Assembly: GCA_045651865.1 (NCBI GenBank)
Contig: JAZRTC010000109.1
Span: 1 to 7,264, forward strand
Source of the DNA: RGIG1959 sp045651865
GTDB lineage: Bacteria > Bacillota > Clostridia > Oscillospirales > Acutalibacteraceae
DNA length: 7,264 bases
Reading direction: 5' to 3'
Part shown: positions 1-5,743 of the stretch, piece after piece
How the letters are laid out: each line of letters begins with the position of its first letter
Numbering within the stretch: position 1 is the stretch's first letter
Made by a program: the position numbers and the translations under genes
Notes under the pieces: generated by a model
Databases searched by the model: none
Seen by the model: only the letters and a program-made list of their open reading frames with translations
Told to the model about the DNA's origin: nothing

Positions 1-522
1 GGAATCGCGCCGCTTGTTGCTTCACTGACCACCGTCAATACCCCGCACCGCGGATGCGGCTTTGCGGATTATCTGCTCGGCGCGGTTCCGGAAAAACTCA
101 AGCAAAAAATCACCGCGGCATACAATACGGCGGCACATAAGCTGGGGGATGAGGAACCGGATTTTCTGGCGGCAGTGACCGATCTGACGGCGAGTGCCTG
201 CGCCGTTACCGACAAGGAGTGGACAGTGCCCGATGGGGTGCTGTGTCAGAGTGTTGGTTCGGTGCTTGCCAAAGCACGGCACGGCCGTTTTCCTCTGAAT
301 GTGACGAGAGGCTTTGTAGCGTATTTTGACGGTGAAAACGACGGGCTTGTTGCGGAGGATTCCTTTGCCTTCGGCGAACACTACACCTTGCTTCGTACCG
401 TGAAAAAACGCGGCATCTCGCACATGGATGTGATTGATCTCACGCGGGAAAATCTACCCGACTTCGATGCCCGCGAGTGGTTTGTACAGCTTGTTGCAGA
501 ACTGAAAGAAAAAGGGTTATAA
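1..522 (+). CDS. Triacylglycerol lipase-like alpha/beta hydrolase, C-terminal part
   Basis: The frame is open from the first base, so the N-terminus lies upstream; 173 residues are visible. Near the start is SLTTVNTPHRGCGFADYL (residues 8-25), which matches the strand and loop after the nucleophilic serine in bacterial family I lipases (SVTTIGTPHRGSEFAD in Burkholderia/Pseudomonas-type enzymes). The other two members of the triad are recognisable: Asp114 in GENDGLV (codon 340-342) and His141 in RGISHMDVIDL (codon 421-423), corresponding to the NDG and NHLDEVN motifs of that family. The serine elbow (GxSxG) and any signal peptide would be upstream and are not visible. It probably hydrolyses carboxyl esters; lipid specificity is inferred from family resemblance only. 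It ends at a strong terminator and is convergent with the next gene, so it is not part of the purine operon. It could equally be called an esterase. No frameshift is seen in the visible portion. Confidence 0.78.
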   Translation, partial: GIAPLVASLTTVNTPHRGCGFADYLLGAVPEKLKQKITAAYNTAAHKLGDEEPDFLAAVTDLTASACAVTDKEWTVPDGVLCQSVGSVLAKARHGRFPLNVTRGFVAYFDGENDGLVAEDSFAFGEHYTLLRTVKKRGISHMDVIDLTRENLPDFDAREWFVQLVAELKEKGL

Positions 523-560
523 AAAAGGAAACGGCTGATCATCAGCCGTTTCCTTTTTTT
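521..560. terminator. Shared bidirectional intrinsic terminator
   Basis: Six A residues and GGAAACGGCTGA (521-538) form a perfect 18-bp inverted repeat with TCAGCCGTTTCC and six T residues (542-559) around a three-base TCA loop. With A-tracts and T-tracts on both sides it reads as a rho-independent terminator on either strand. It begins immediately after the lipase stop codon (520-522). On the minus strand, the stop codon of the C_GCAxxG_C_C gene (559-561) overlaps the tract, so the two convergent genes share one terminator. Confidence 0.93.
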
Positions 561-1008
561 ATAACGATGTGTTTTCTGCCATATATTCTTCCAAAATTTG
601 TGCCGCGATGCGGACATATTCGCCGCACGGGCGCTTTTGGTAATACTGCGCGGTGCGTGCTTCGGGTGTGCCGCCGACCTGCGCGCCTTCGAGAAGCTCG
701 CGGCAGATGATCGATCCGTTTTCTTTACGGAAGCGGTCGGCAAGTTCGCGCACGCGCTCATACAGCTCCATCTTCGGTGCGCCCGTTTCGGGGTTGTCGT
801 AGCCGTAAAGCAGACCTGCCGCCATAAACATACCGCTGCAAGCGCCGCATACCTCGCGCATTCTGCCCATGCCGCCGCCGAAGGAGGAGGACAGCTTCAT
901 TGCCGTTTCCACAGGCAGACCAAGCTCCTCAGCATAGGCGACGAGAACCGCCTGCGCACAGTTGTAACCTTCTTTGAACAATGCTTCCGCTTTTGCTCCG
1001 TGATCCAT
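559..1008 (-). CDS. C_GCAxxG_C_C family putative redox protein
   Basis: This 149-residue protein has the cysteine layout of the C_GCAxxG_C_C family: Cys17 in GYNCAQAV, the glycine-rich stretch SSFGGGMGRM (41-50), Cys54 and Cys57 in VCGACSG, Cys102 in IICREL and Cys128 in KRPCGEY. The family is common in anaerobic Firmicutes and is thought to be redox-active or metal-binding because of the conserved cysteines; no specific reaction is established, and I infer none. There is no signal peptide or membrane segment, so it is likely cytosolic. The start at 1008 is chosen because GAGGGA (1016-1021) sits 7 nt upstream as a ribosome binding site. An in-frame GTG at 1023 overlaps that site and has no site of its own. 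It is transcribed alone, from a consensus promoter, divergently from the purine operon. The length is normal for the family. Confidence 0.85.
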   Translation of the reverse strand: MDHGAKAEALFKEGYNCAQAVLVAYAEELGLPVETAMKLSSSFGGGMGRMREVCGACSGMFMAAGLLYGYDNPETGAPKMELYERVRELADRFRKENGSIICRELLEGAQVGGTPEARTAQYYQKRPCGEYVRIAAQILEEYMAENTSL

Positions 1009-1015
1009 AGTTGTT

Positions 1016-1021
1016 TCCCTC
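1016..1021 (-). promoter_or_regulatory. Ribosome binding site deciding the 1008 start
   Basis: On the minus strand GAGGGA lies 7 nt before the ATG at 1008. It overlaps the alternative in-frame GTG at 1021-1023, which makes that GTG an unlikely start. Confidence 0.75.
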
Positions 1022-1037
1022 ACTTTCGTTTTTTACG

Positions 1038-1066
1038 ATTATACTACCACGCGGAGGGTGTGTCAA
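1038..1066 (-). promoter_or_regulatory. Perfect sigma-A promoter of the C_GCAxxG_C_C gene
   Basis: Read on the minus strand, TTGACA (1066-1061) is followed by exactly 17 nt and TATAAT (1043-1038). Both hexamers and the spacing equal the housekeeping consensus. Transcription would start near 1031, giving a leader of about 23 nt before the ATG at 1008. No operator is evident between the start site and the gene. Confidence 0.9.
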
Positions 1067-1086
1067 TGTACAAACGGAATACTAGC

Positions 1087-1117
1087 CAATTTTCCGCACA
1101 GAACGGAGCGGGAATTG
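1087..1117. repeat. Imperfect inverted repeat between divergent promoters
   Basis: CAATTTTCCGC (1087-1097) is nearly complementary to GCGGGAATTG (1108-1117), with one bulged T and one G-T wobble, around a 10-nt centre. It lies about 20 nt upstream of the minus-strand -35 box and about 40 nt upstream of the plus-strand -35 box, a position suited to a regulator of either promoter. It has no T-tract, so it is not a terminator. Function is unknown; an operator is only one possibility. Confidence 0.4.
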
Positions 1118-1132
1118 TCACTATAAACAATT
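1113..1132. repeat. AATTGT-N8-ACAATT palindrome
   Basis: AATTGT (1113-1118) and ACAATT (1127-1132) are exact inverted repeats with an 8-nt AT-rich centre, a size and symmetry typical of dimeric regulator half-sites. It overlaps the right arm of the preceding inverted repeat and lies 22 nt upstream of the forward -35 box. In AT-rich DNA such a palindrome may arise by chance, so the confidence is low. Confidence 0.3.
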
Positions 1133-1154
1133 TGCATTTTTTTATCGAAAAGAC

Positions 1155-1183
1155 TTGATTTACGGGCGAAAAAAAGGTAAAAT
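1155..1183 (+). promoter_or_regulatory. Probable sigma-A promoter of the pur operon
   Basis: TTGATT (1155-1160) and TAAAAT (1178-1183) are separated by exactly 17 nt and each differs from the housekeeping consensus at two positions or fewer. The start site would be near 1190, giving a leader of about 180 nt before purE. No better-placed promoter is visible before purE, and no obvious new promoter lies in the short gaps further into the operon. Confidence 0.72.
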
Positions 1184-1212
1184 ATATGTAATCTTTTTTA
1201 TTGTGGGGTGGA

Positions 1213-1311
1213 ATGGGTATGAAGCAGCGTTGGTCTTGCACAGTGCAGGTTGTTTCGTTGCGTCATTCTGCTCATCTTACCCGATTTTCGGGCATTTTTG
1301 CCGCAAAATAA
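1213..1311 (+). CDS. Possible 32-residue leader peptide
   Basis: A short reading frame runs from ATG at 1213 (or ATG at 1219) to TAA at 1309-1311. The product begins MGMKQRWSCT and ends SGIFAAK; it is basic, with no membrane segment or known motif. A weak G-rich site (GGGGTGG, 1205-1211) precedes it; spacing suits the second ATG better. Its stop codon touches the first base of the terminator stem at 1311, so a ribosome finishing here would cover the left arm. That positional fit is the main reason to list it. A frame of this length can arise by chance, and no run of codons points to one amino acid. It would have to be confirmed by conservation or ribosome profiling. Confidence 0.3.
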   Translation: MGMKQRWSCTVQVVSLRHSAHLTRFSGIFAAK

Positions 1312-1338
1312 GCGTGGTGTACCGCACCGCGCTTTTTT
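1311..1338 (+). terminator. Intrinsic terminator in the purE leader
   Basis: AGCGTGGTG (1311-1319) pairs with CGCACCGCGCT through positions 1325-1333 to give a 9-bp stem with one G-T pair and a five-base loop (1320-1324). It runs directly into six T residues (1333-1338). It lies downstream of the operon promoter and about 30 nt upstream of the purE start, where a constitutive terminator would shut off the operon. It therefore most likely acts conditionally (attenuation). The alternative is that it ends a short transcript and purE has a promoter I do not see between 1339 and 1352. Confidence 0.78.
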
Positions 1339-1369
1339 CATTTGTCTAACCCAAGGAGGATGTATCATT

Positions 1370-1870
1370 ATGGCAAAAAAAGTAGCAATCATTATGGGAA
1401 GTGACAGCGACCGCCCCATCGTTCAAAAAGCGATGGACAAGCTCGCAAGCTTCGGTATTTCCTATGAGACTCATATTTTCTCCGCACACCGCACTCCCGT
1501 GCAGGCGGCGGCATTTGCAAAGTCTGCGCGTGACAACGGCTTCGGTGTTCTGATCGCTGCGGCAGGTATGGCGGCGCATCTGGCAGGCGCTCTTGCCGCG
1601 CAGAGCACGCTGCCCATTATCGGCATTCCCGTCAAGTCCTCGACATTTGACGGTCTTGATGCACTTCTTTCAACCGTGCAGATGCCCTCGGGTATGCCGG
1701 TTGCAACGGTTGCCATCAACGGCGCTGAAAACGCGGCGATTCTCGCAGCGCAGATTCTGGCGCTGTCGGACGATGACCTTGCCGCAAAGCTTGAGACAAT
1801 GCGTGAGGAGATGACAGCGGCGGTGCTCAAAAAAGAAGCCGCTTTGCAAGAAGAACTCAGCGCCAACTAA
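1370..1870 (+). CDS. purE: N5-carboxyaminoimidazole ribonucleotide mutase PurE
   Basis: PurE interconverts N5-CAIR and 4-carboxy-AIR, the carboxylation branch of IMP synthesis, as a cytosolic octamer in the bacterial family. The 166-residue product has normal class I length and motifs: GSDSD (10-14) for substrate binding, SAHRTP (38-43) with the active-site His40, AAGMAAHLAG (64-73), LPIIGIPV (81-88) and the signature VQMPSGMPVAT (103-113). The AAHL form marks class I, which uses N5-CAIR and normally depends on PurK; no purK is in this window. The ATG at 1370 is chosen because AAGGAGGA (1353-1360) is well spaced before it and the homologous MAKKVAIIMGSDSD start fits. An in-frame ATG at 1250 would run the protein through the leader terminator and is rejected. 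It is the first gene of the operon, followed after 27 nt by purF. Confidence 0.96.
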   Translation: MAKKVAIIMGSDSDRPIVQKAMDKLASFGISYETHIFSAHRTPVQAAAFAKSARDNGFGVLIAAAGMAAHLAGALAAQSTLPIIGIPVKSSTFDGLDALLSTVQMPSGMPVATVAINGAENAAILAAQILALSDDDLAAKLETMREEMTAAVLKKEAALQEELSAN

Positions 1871-1884
1871 TCCAGCCAACAGAT

Positions 1885-1889
1885 GGGAG
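1885..1889 (+). promoter_or_regulatory. Ribosome binding site deciding the purF start
   Basis: GGGAG lies 8 nt before the ATG at 1898. It overlaps the upstream in-frame ATG at 1883, which has no ribosome binding site of its own, so translation most likely starts at 1898 (or the adjacent ATG at 1901). Confidence 0.65.
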
Positions 1890-1897
1890 CAACAACT

Positions 1898-3334
1898 ATG
1901 ATGGAGAAACTTCACGAAGAATGCGGTGTCTTCGGCATCTTCGATCACGAAGAACCCGATATTGCAGGACTGACTTATATGGCGCTGTATGCGTTACAGC
2001 ATCGCGGTCAGGAAAGCTGCGGTATCGCCGTGAATGATGACGGTGTCATCACCGGTTATAAAAACACAGGCCTTGTCGGCGATGTGTTTACCTCGCAGAA
2101 CCTTGCGAATCTTCCGCACGGTCAGATGGCAATCGGTCACGCGCGCTACGGCACGCGTGACAACAAGGGCCACATCAACGCGCAACCCCTGATTGTTAAT
2201 CACTGCAAAGGTTGCATGGCGATTGCCAACAACGGTAGCCTGACCAATGCCGCGGCACTCCGCAAGGAGATGGAGCTCGACGGCGCGATTTTCCACACCT
2301 CAACGGATGTGGAGGTTATTGCCCATGCAATCATCAAGGAACGCCTGACGGCAGGTTCTATTGAGCAGGCCATCGAACAGGCGATGTACAATCTGGAAGG
2401 ATGCTACACGCTGTGTGTGATGTCGCCGAAAAAGCTGATTGCCGCGCGCGATCCCAAGGGCTTCCGCCCGTTGTGCATCGGCACGACGGAGTCGGGCGGT
2501 TACATTTTCGCATCGGAATCCTGTGCCATTGACGCGGTCGGCGGCACCTTCCTGCGCGATGTCGAACCCGGTGAGATTGTCATTGCCGAGAAGGACGGAC
2601 TCCGTTCCATCAAGACGCATTGCAATGACCCGAAAACGGCGTTGTGTGTGTTTGAATATGTCTACATTGCGCGTCCCGATTCCGTCATTGACGGCACAAG
2701 CGTGCATATCGCCCGCAAGAGAGCGGGTGAGTACCTTGCCAAGGAAAGTCCCGTGGAAGCGGATGTGATCATCGGTGTTCCCGATTCGGGTCTTGATGCC
2801 GCACTCGGTTATGCGCAGGCAAGCGGTATTCCTTACGGCATCGGTTTCCTGAAAAACAAATACATCGGCAGAACCTTCATTCAGCCGACGCAGAAGCAGC
2901 GTGAACGCGCCGTGCGCATCAAGCTCAATCCCATCGCGGAAACGGTGCGCGGCAAACGCGTGGTGATGATCGACGATTCCATTGTGCGCGGTACAACCAG
3001 TGCACCGATCATCAAACTGCTCCGCGAAGCAGGTGCCGCAGAAGTGCATTTGCGTATCGCTTCGCCTCCTGTCAAGTGTCCGTGCTACTATGGTGTGGAT
3101 ATTTCGTCCTCGACCGAGTTGATTGCCAACAAGCACACGATCGACGAGGTCTGTGAGATCATCGGTGCCGACTCGCTGGCGTATCTGTCGGTGGAAGGCG
3201 TCCGAAATCTTGCCAAAGAAACCAAAACAGGCTTCTGTACCGCGTGCTTCACGGGTGACTATCCCGTGGAAGTGTCCGAAGAAAATATGTTTATCAGCAA
3301 ATACGAGCGCAAGCTCAGTGAAAAGAAAAAGTAA
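1898..3334 (+). CDS. purF: Amidophosphoribosyltransferase PurF (Fe-S, Bacillus type)
   Basis: PurF catalyses the committed step, PRPP plus glutamine to 5-phosphoribosylamine. The 478-residue product has an N-terminal class II glutaminase domain. A short propeptide ending in HEE precedes Cys9 (HEECGVFGIF), the expected N-terminal nucleophile after processing, followed by LQHRGQES (33-40), GHARYGT (80-86) and NNGSLTN. The C-terminal phosphoribosyltransferase domain carries the PRPP loop VVMIDDSIVRGTT (355-367). Four cysteines match the 4Fe-4S ligands of the B. subtilis enzyme: Cys250 (CVFEYVYIARPDS), Cys396 (CPCYYG), Cys447 and Cys450 (CTACFTG). This is therefore the oxygen-sensitive, cluster-containing type, as expected in an anaerobe; the second cysteine in KCPC makes one ligand assignment less certain. 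In the family it is feedback-inhibited by AMP/GMP/ADP. The gap to purM is 14 nt. Confidence 0.97.
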   Translation: MMEKLHEECGVFGIFDHEEPDIAGLTYMALYALQHRGQESCGIAVNDDGVITGYKNTGLVGDVFTSQNLANLPHGQMAIGHARYGTRDNKGHINAQPLIVNHCKGCMAIANNGSLTNAAALRKEMELDGAIFHTSTDVEVIAHAIIKERLTAGSIEQAIEQAMYNLEGCYTLCVMSPKKLIAARDPKGFRPLCIGTTESGGYIFASESCAIDAVGGTFLRDVEPGEIVIAEKDGLRSIKTHCNDPKTALCVFEYVYIARPDSVIDGTSVHIARKRAGEYLAKESPVEADVIIGVPDSGLDAALGYAQASGIPYGIGFLKNKYIGRTFIQPTQKQRERAVRIKLNPIAETVRGKRVVMIDDSIVRGTTSAPIIKLLREAGAAEVHLRIASPPVKCPCYYGVDISSSTELIANKHTIDEVCEIIGADSLAYLSVEGVRNLAKETKTGFCTACFTGDYPVEVSEENMFISKYERKLSEKKK

Positions 3335-3348
3335 AGGAGATCGGAGTT

Positions 3349-4383
3349 ATGGAAAAGAGTTTCAGCGAAAGCTATAAAAACGCAGGTGTCGATATCACGG
3401 CGGGTTATGAGGCAGTCCGCCTTATGAAAGATCATGTCAAGCGCACGCAGACGGCGGGCGTGATGTCGGGTATCGGCGGCTTCGGCGGTCTGTTTGCCCC
3501 GAATCTTGCAGGCATGACCAAGCCTGTGCTGGTCAGCGGTACCGACGGCGTCGGCACCAAGCTCAAGATCGCCTTTTTGATGGATAAGCACGATACGGTC
3601 GGTATCGACTGCGTCGCGATGTGTGTCAACGATGTTGTGTGCTGTGGCGCTGAGCCGCTGTTCTTCCTCGACTATGTCGCGGTGGGTAAGAATGTGCCCG
3701 AGCGTGTGGCGGCAATTGTCAGCGGTGTTGCAGACGGTTGTGTGCAGGCGGGCTGTGCGCTCATCGGCGGTGAAACGGCAGAGATGCCCGGTTTCTATCC
3801 CGAAGATGAGTACGATCTTGCCGGTTTCACGGTGGGTGTTGTTGATGAGCCGAAGATCTTTGATAACACGAAGGTCTCCGAGGGCGATGTGATCATCGCG
3901 CTTCCCTCGAGCGGTGTGCATTCCAACGGTTTCTCGCTCGTGCGTAAAGTGTTCGACATCGAGAATGCCGATCTGAAGATGTACAGCAACGAACTCGGTA
4001 TGACGCTGGGCGAAGCGCTGCTGACCCCGACCCGTATCTATGTCAAACCGATGCTTGCCCTTGCGAACGAAGTCACCGTCAAAGCGGTGTCGCATATCAC
4101 GGGCGGCGGCTTCTATGAGAATATTCCGCGTAGCCTGCCCGCAGGCTTTGCCGCGAAGATCGACCAAGCGGCATTGCAGATCCTGCCCATCTTCACCCTG
4201 CTCCAAAAGACGGGCAACATCCCCGAGCGCGATATGTTCAACACCTACAACATGGGTGTCGGCATGAGCATTGTCGTGGCAAAGGAAGAGGCTGACAAAG
4301 CGCTCAGCGTCCTTCGTGCGGCGGGTGAAAATGCCTACATCTGCGGCGAGATCGTCAAGGGTGACGGCGTGATCTTTGCCTAA
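3349..4383 (+). CDS. purM: Phosphoribosylformylglycinamidine cyclo-ligase PurM (AIR synthetase)
   Basis: PurM closes the imidazole ring, converting FGAM and ATP to AIR. The 344-residue product is of standard length and shows the PurM/ThiL-superfamily signatures: VSGTDGVGTKLK (62-73), GIDCVAMCVNDVVCCGAEPL with its metal/ATP-binding acidic residue in VND, a GGETAEMPG motif in the middle, SSGVHSNGFSLVR, HITGGGFYENIPR in the C-terminal domain, and FNTYNMGVGM near the end. AAAGGAGA (3333-3340) precedes the ATG by about 9 nt. It lies in the common purF-purM-purN order of Firmicutes, and its stop codon is 10 nt before purN, which suggests coupled translation. Nothing is missing. Confidence 0.97.
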   Translation: MEKSFSESYKNAGVDITAGYEAVRLMKDHVKRTQTAGVMSGIGGFGGLFAPNLAGMTKPVLVSGTDGVGTKLKIAFLMDKHDTVGIDCVAMCVNDVVCCGAEPLFFLDYVAVGKNVPERVAAIVSGVADGCVQAGCALIGGETAEMPGFYPEDEYDLAGFTVGVVDEPKIFDNTKVSEGDVIIALPSSGVHSNGFSLVRKVFDIENADLKMYSNELGMTLGEALLTPTRIYVKPMLALANEVTVKAVSHITGGGFYENIPRSLPAGFAAKIDQAALQILPIFTLLQKTGNIPERDMFNTYNMGVGMSIVVAKEEADKALSVLRAAGENAYICGEIVKGDGVIFA

Positions 4384-4393
4384 GAGGTGCACT

Positions 4394-4999
4394 ATGAAAA
4401 CAGTGAAAGTTGCAATTTTGTGCAGCGGCGGCGGTACCAATCTGCAGGCAATCATCGATGCGCACGCGCGCGGCGAATTGCCGCACACCGAACTGGCGCT
4501 GGTTGTCGGCAGTAAAGACGGTATCTACTCGCTTGAGCGTGCCGCTAAGGCGAATATTCCTGCGGCGGTCGTGGCGCGTAAAGCGTATGACAACGCGGCG
4601 GATTTTGAAGCGTCACTTGTGGCGTTGCTCGACGAACACGGCATCGAAGTGATCGTGCTGGCAGGCTTCCTGACGGTGTTGTCCGAAAGCTTTGTCAAGC
4701 GCTATCCCGAGCGGATTCTGAATGTGCATCCGTCGCTGATCCCGTCGTTTTGCGGCGACGGCTTCTACGGACTGCGTGTGCATGAAGCGGCGCTGGAAAA
4801 AGGTGTCAAGGTCACGGGTGCTACCGTGCATTTTGTCAACGAGATCACCGACGGCGGCCGCATCATCGCGCAAAAAGCGGTGGAGGTGCAGGAGGGGGAT
4901 ACCCCCGAAACCCTGCAACGCCGCGTGATGGAGCAGGCGGAGTGGCAGTTGCTTCCCGCGGCTTTGGAAATGGTTTGTAAAGACATTACCGAACAATAA
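4394..4999 (+). CDS. purN: Phosphoribosylglycinamide formyltransferase PurN
   Basis: PurN transfers a formyl group from 10-formyltetrahydrofolate to GAR. The 201-residue product has the GAR-transformylase fold signatures: the phosphate-binding loop CSGGGTNLQAI (10-20), and the catalytic triad Asn110 and His112 in LNVHPSLIPSF and Asp153 in ITDGGRII. TGATVHFVNE (141-150) lines the folate site. HPSLIPSF followed by CGDGFYG is a variant I associate with clostridial PurN. The start at 4394 is preferred over an in-frame ATG at 4376 because AGAGGTG (4383-4389) lies just before it, and the homologous protein start is the beta strand KVAILCSGGG; the upstream ATG would overlap the purM end. Confidence 0.96.
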   Translation: MKTVKVAILCSGGGTNLQAIIDAHARGELPHTELALVVGSKDGIYSLERAAKANIPAAVVARKAYDNAADFEASLVALLDEHGIEVIVLAGFLTVLSESFVKRYPERILNVHPSLIPSFCGDGFYGLRVHEAALEKGVKVTGATVHFVNEITDGGRIIAQKAVEVQEGDTPETLQRRVMEQAEWQLLPAALEMVCKDITEQ

Positions 5000-5015
5000 A
5001 GGAGATATAGACATT

Positions 5016-5723
5016 ATGGTTAATTTTCTCAATGAACTCGCGGGCAACAGCTATCCCGGCCGCGGCATTATGATCGGCAAATCGGCAGACGGCGCTTCGG
5101 CGGTCATTGCGTATTTCATCATGGGCCGTTCGGTCAACAGCCGCAACCGCGTGTTTGTTCCCTTCGAGCAGGGCATCCGCACGCAGGCGCACGATCCCGC
5201 GTTGCTGTCCGACCCGTCTTTGATCATCTATGCACCTGTTCGTGTGGTAAACGGTCAGACCATCGTCACCAACGGCGACCAGACCGACACGGTCTACGAT
5301 TTCATGAAGGACGGCAAAACCTTTGAGGAGGCGCTTCGCACTCGCGCGTTTGAGCCCGATGCACCGAACTTCACCCCGCGCATCAGCGGTCTTGTGATGC
5401 CCGCAGACGGCGATTTCTCTGCGAAAATGAGCATCCTCAAGAGCGATGACGGTCGCGAGTCTTCCTGCGTGCGTTACACCTTTGATTACGATAACATCAC
5501 CGCAGGTGAAGGCCGTTTCATCCACACCTACATCGGTGACGGCGATCCGATCCCGTCCTTCGCGGGCGAACCCAAGAAGGTGTCCATCGAAGGCGATATC
5601 GATACCTTTACCGCCGCGGTGTGGGAGAACCTCAACGAGGACAACAAGGTGTCGCTCTTTGTACGATACATCGACCTGAAGAACGGCGGGGAAGAAACCC
5701 GCATCGTCAATAAGTTCAACTAA
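5016..5723 (+). CDS. purO: PurO-type IMP cyclohydrolase
   Basis: This 235-residue protein resembles the PurO-like IMP cyclohydrolase family (Pfam IMP_cyclohyd, best known from archaea), which closes FAICAR to IMP, the last step of the pathway, and is unrelated to the N-terminal MGS-like domain of bacterial PurH. Visible family features are NSYPGRGIMIG (11-21) at the N-terminus, IAYFIMGRSVNSRNRVF (31-47), TNGDQTDTVYD (85-95), NFTPRISGL (118-126) and GEGRFIHTY (164-172). The archaeal member has an Ntn-hydrolase-like fold; I infer the same here. AAAGGAGAT (4998-5006) precedes the ATG. Its place directly before a stand-alone AICAR formyltransferase, which lacks a cyclohydrolase domain, strongly supports the assignment. 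No signal peptide or membrane segment is seen. The gene symbol follows the family name and not direct evidence. Confidence 0.87.
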   Translation: MVNFLNELAGNSYPGRGIMIGKSADGASAVIAYFIMGRSVNSRNRVFVPFEQGIRTQAHDPALLSDPSLIIYAPVRVVNGQTIVTNGDQTDTVYDFMKDGKTFEEALRTRAFEPDAPNFTPRISGLVMPADGDFSAKMSILKSDDGRESSCVRYTFDYDNITAGEGRFIHTYIGDGDPIPSFAGEPKKVSIEGDIDTFTAAVWENLNEDNKVSLFVRYIDLKNGGEETRIVNKFN

Positions 5724-5743
5724 GGAAAGGATGACGGTCTGTT

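Larger units (their letters stand above)
1190..1369 (+). promoter_or_regulatory. purE leader RNA with attenuator-like layout
   Basis: Between the predicted start site and purE lie several complementary segments. A long helix can form from GGGTA (1215-1219), GA (1221-1222) and AGCAG (1223-1227) with CTGCT (1268-1272), TC (1275-1276) and TACCC (1278-1282). It encloses a hairpin CTTGCA/TGCAGG (1235-1240 with 1244-1249). A second hairpin, CCCGA/TCGGG (1280-1284 with 1288-1292), reuses the CCC of the long helix, so the two cannot coexist. A strong terminator follows at 1311-1338. This is the layout of a conditional terminator. I do not recognise the purine (guanine/adenine), ZTP or PRPP/ppGpp riboswitch cores in it. 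The controlling signal is unknown; it may be a ligand, a protein or ribosome position on the small reading frame at 1213-1311. Confidence 0.5.

Noticed and set aside
1141..1175. B. subtilis-type PurR box near the pur promoter
   Set aside because: CGAA occurs at 1146 and 1167, but as direct copies 21 nt apart; PurR boxes are inverted CCGAAC-type sites, which are not present.
1190..1310. Known purine-related riboswitch (guanine/adenine, ZTP, PRPP/ppGpp)
   Set aside because: I looked for their conserved loop and core sequences and found none; a covariance-model search would be needed to exclude a divergent member.
1250..1369. N-terminal extension of PurE from an in-frame ATG at 1250
   Set aside because: The extension crosses the leader terminator, is not homologous to PurE, and the ATG at 1370 has a near-perfect ribosome site.
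1883..1897. Upstream ATG start for purF
   Set aside because: It lacks a ribosome site and its own bases form the GGGAG site for the ATG at 1898; the shorter propeptide fits the family better.
3064..3094. Extra cysteine in PurF (KCPC) as a sign of a disrupted Fe-S site
   Set aside because: The second cysteine aligns with the known ligand and all four ligands remain; the extra one is probably harmless.
2300..3136. Antisense open frame of 278 codons inside purF
   Set aside because: It is a shadow of purF coding sequence, with no separate promoter or ribosome site seen.
3259..4488. Long open antisense frame over purM (about 400 codons)
   Set aside because: It lies opposite a clear purM with all motifs intact, has no ribosome site or family resemblance, and is explained by biased codon use on the coding strand.
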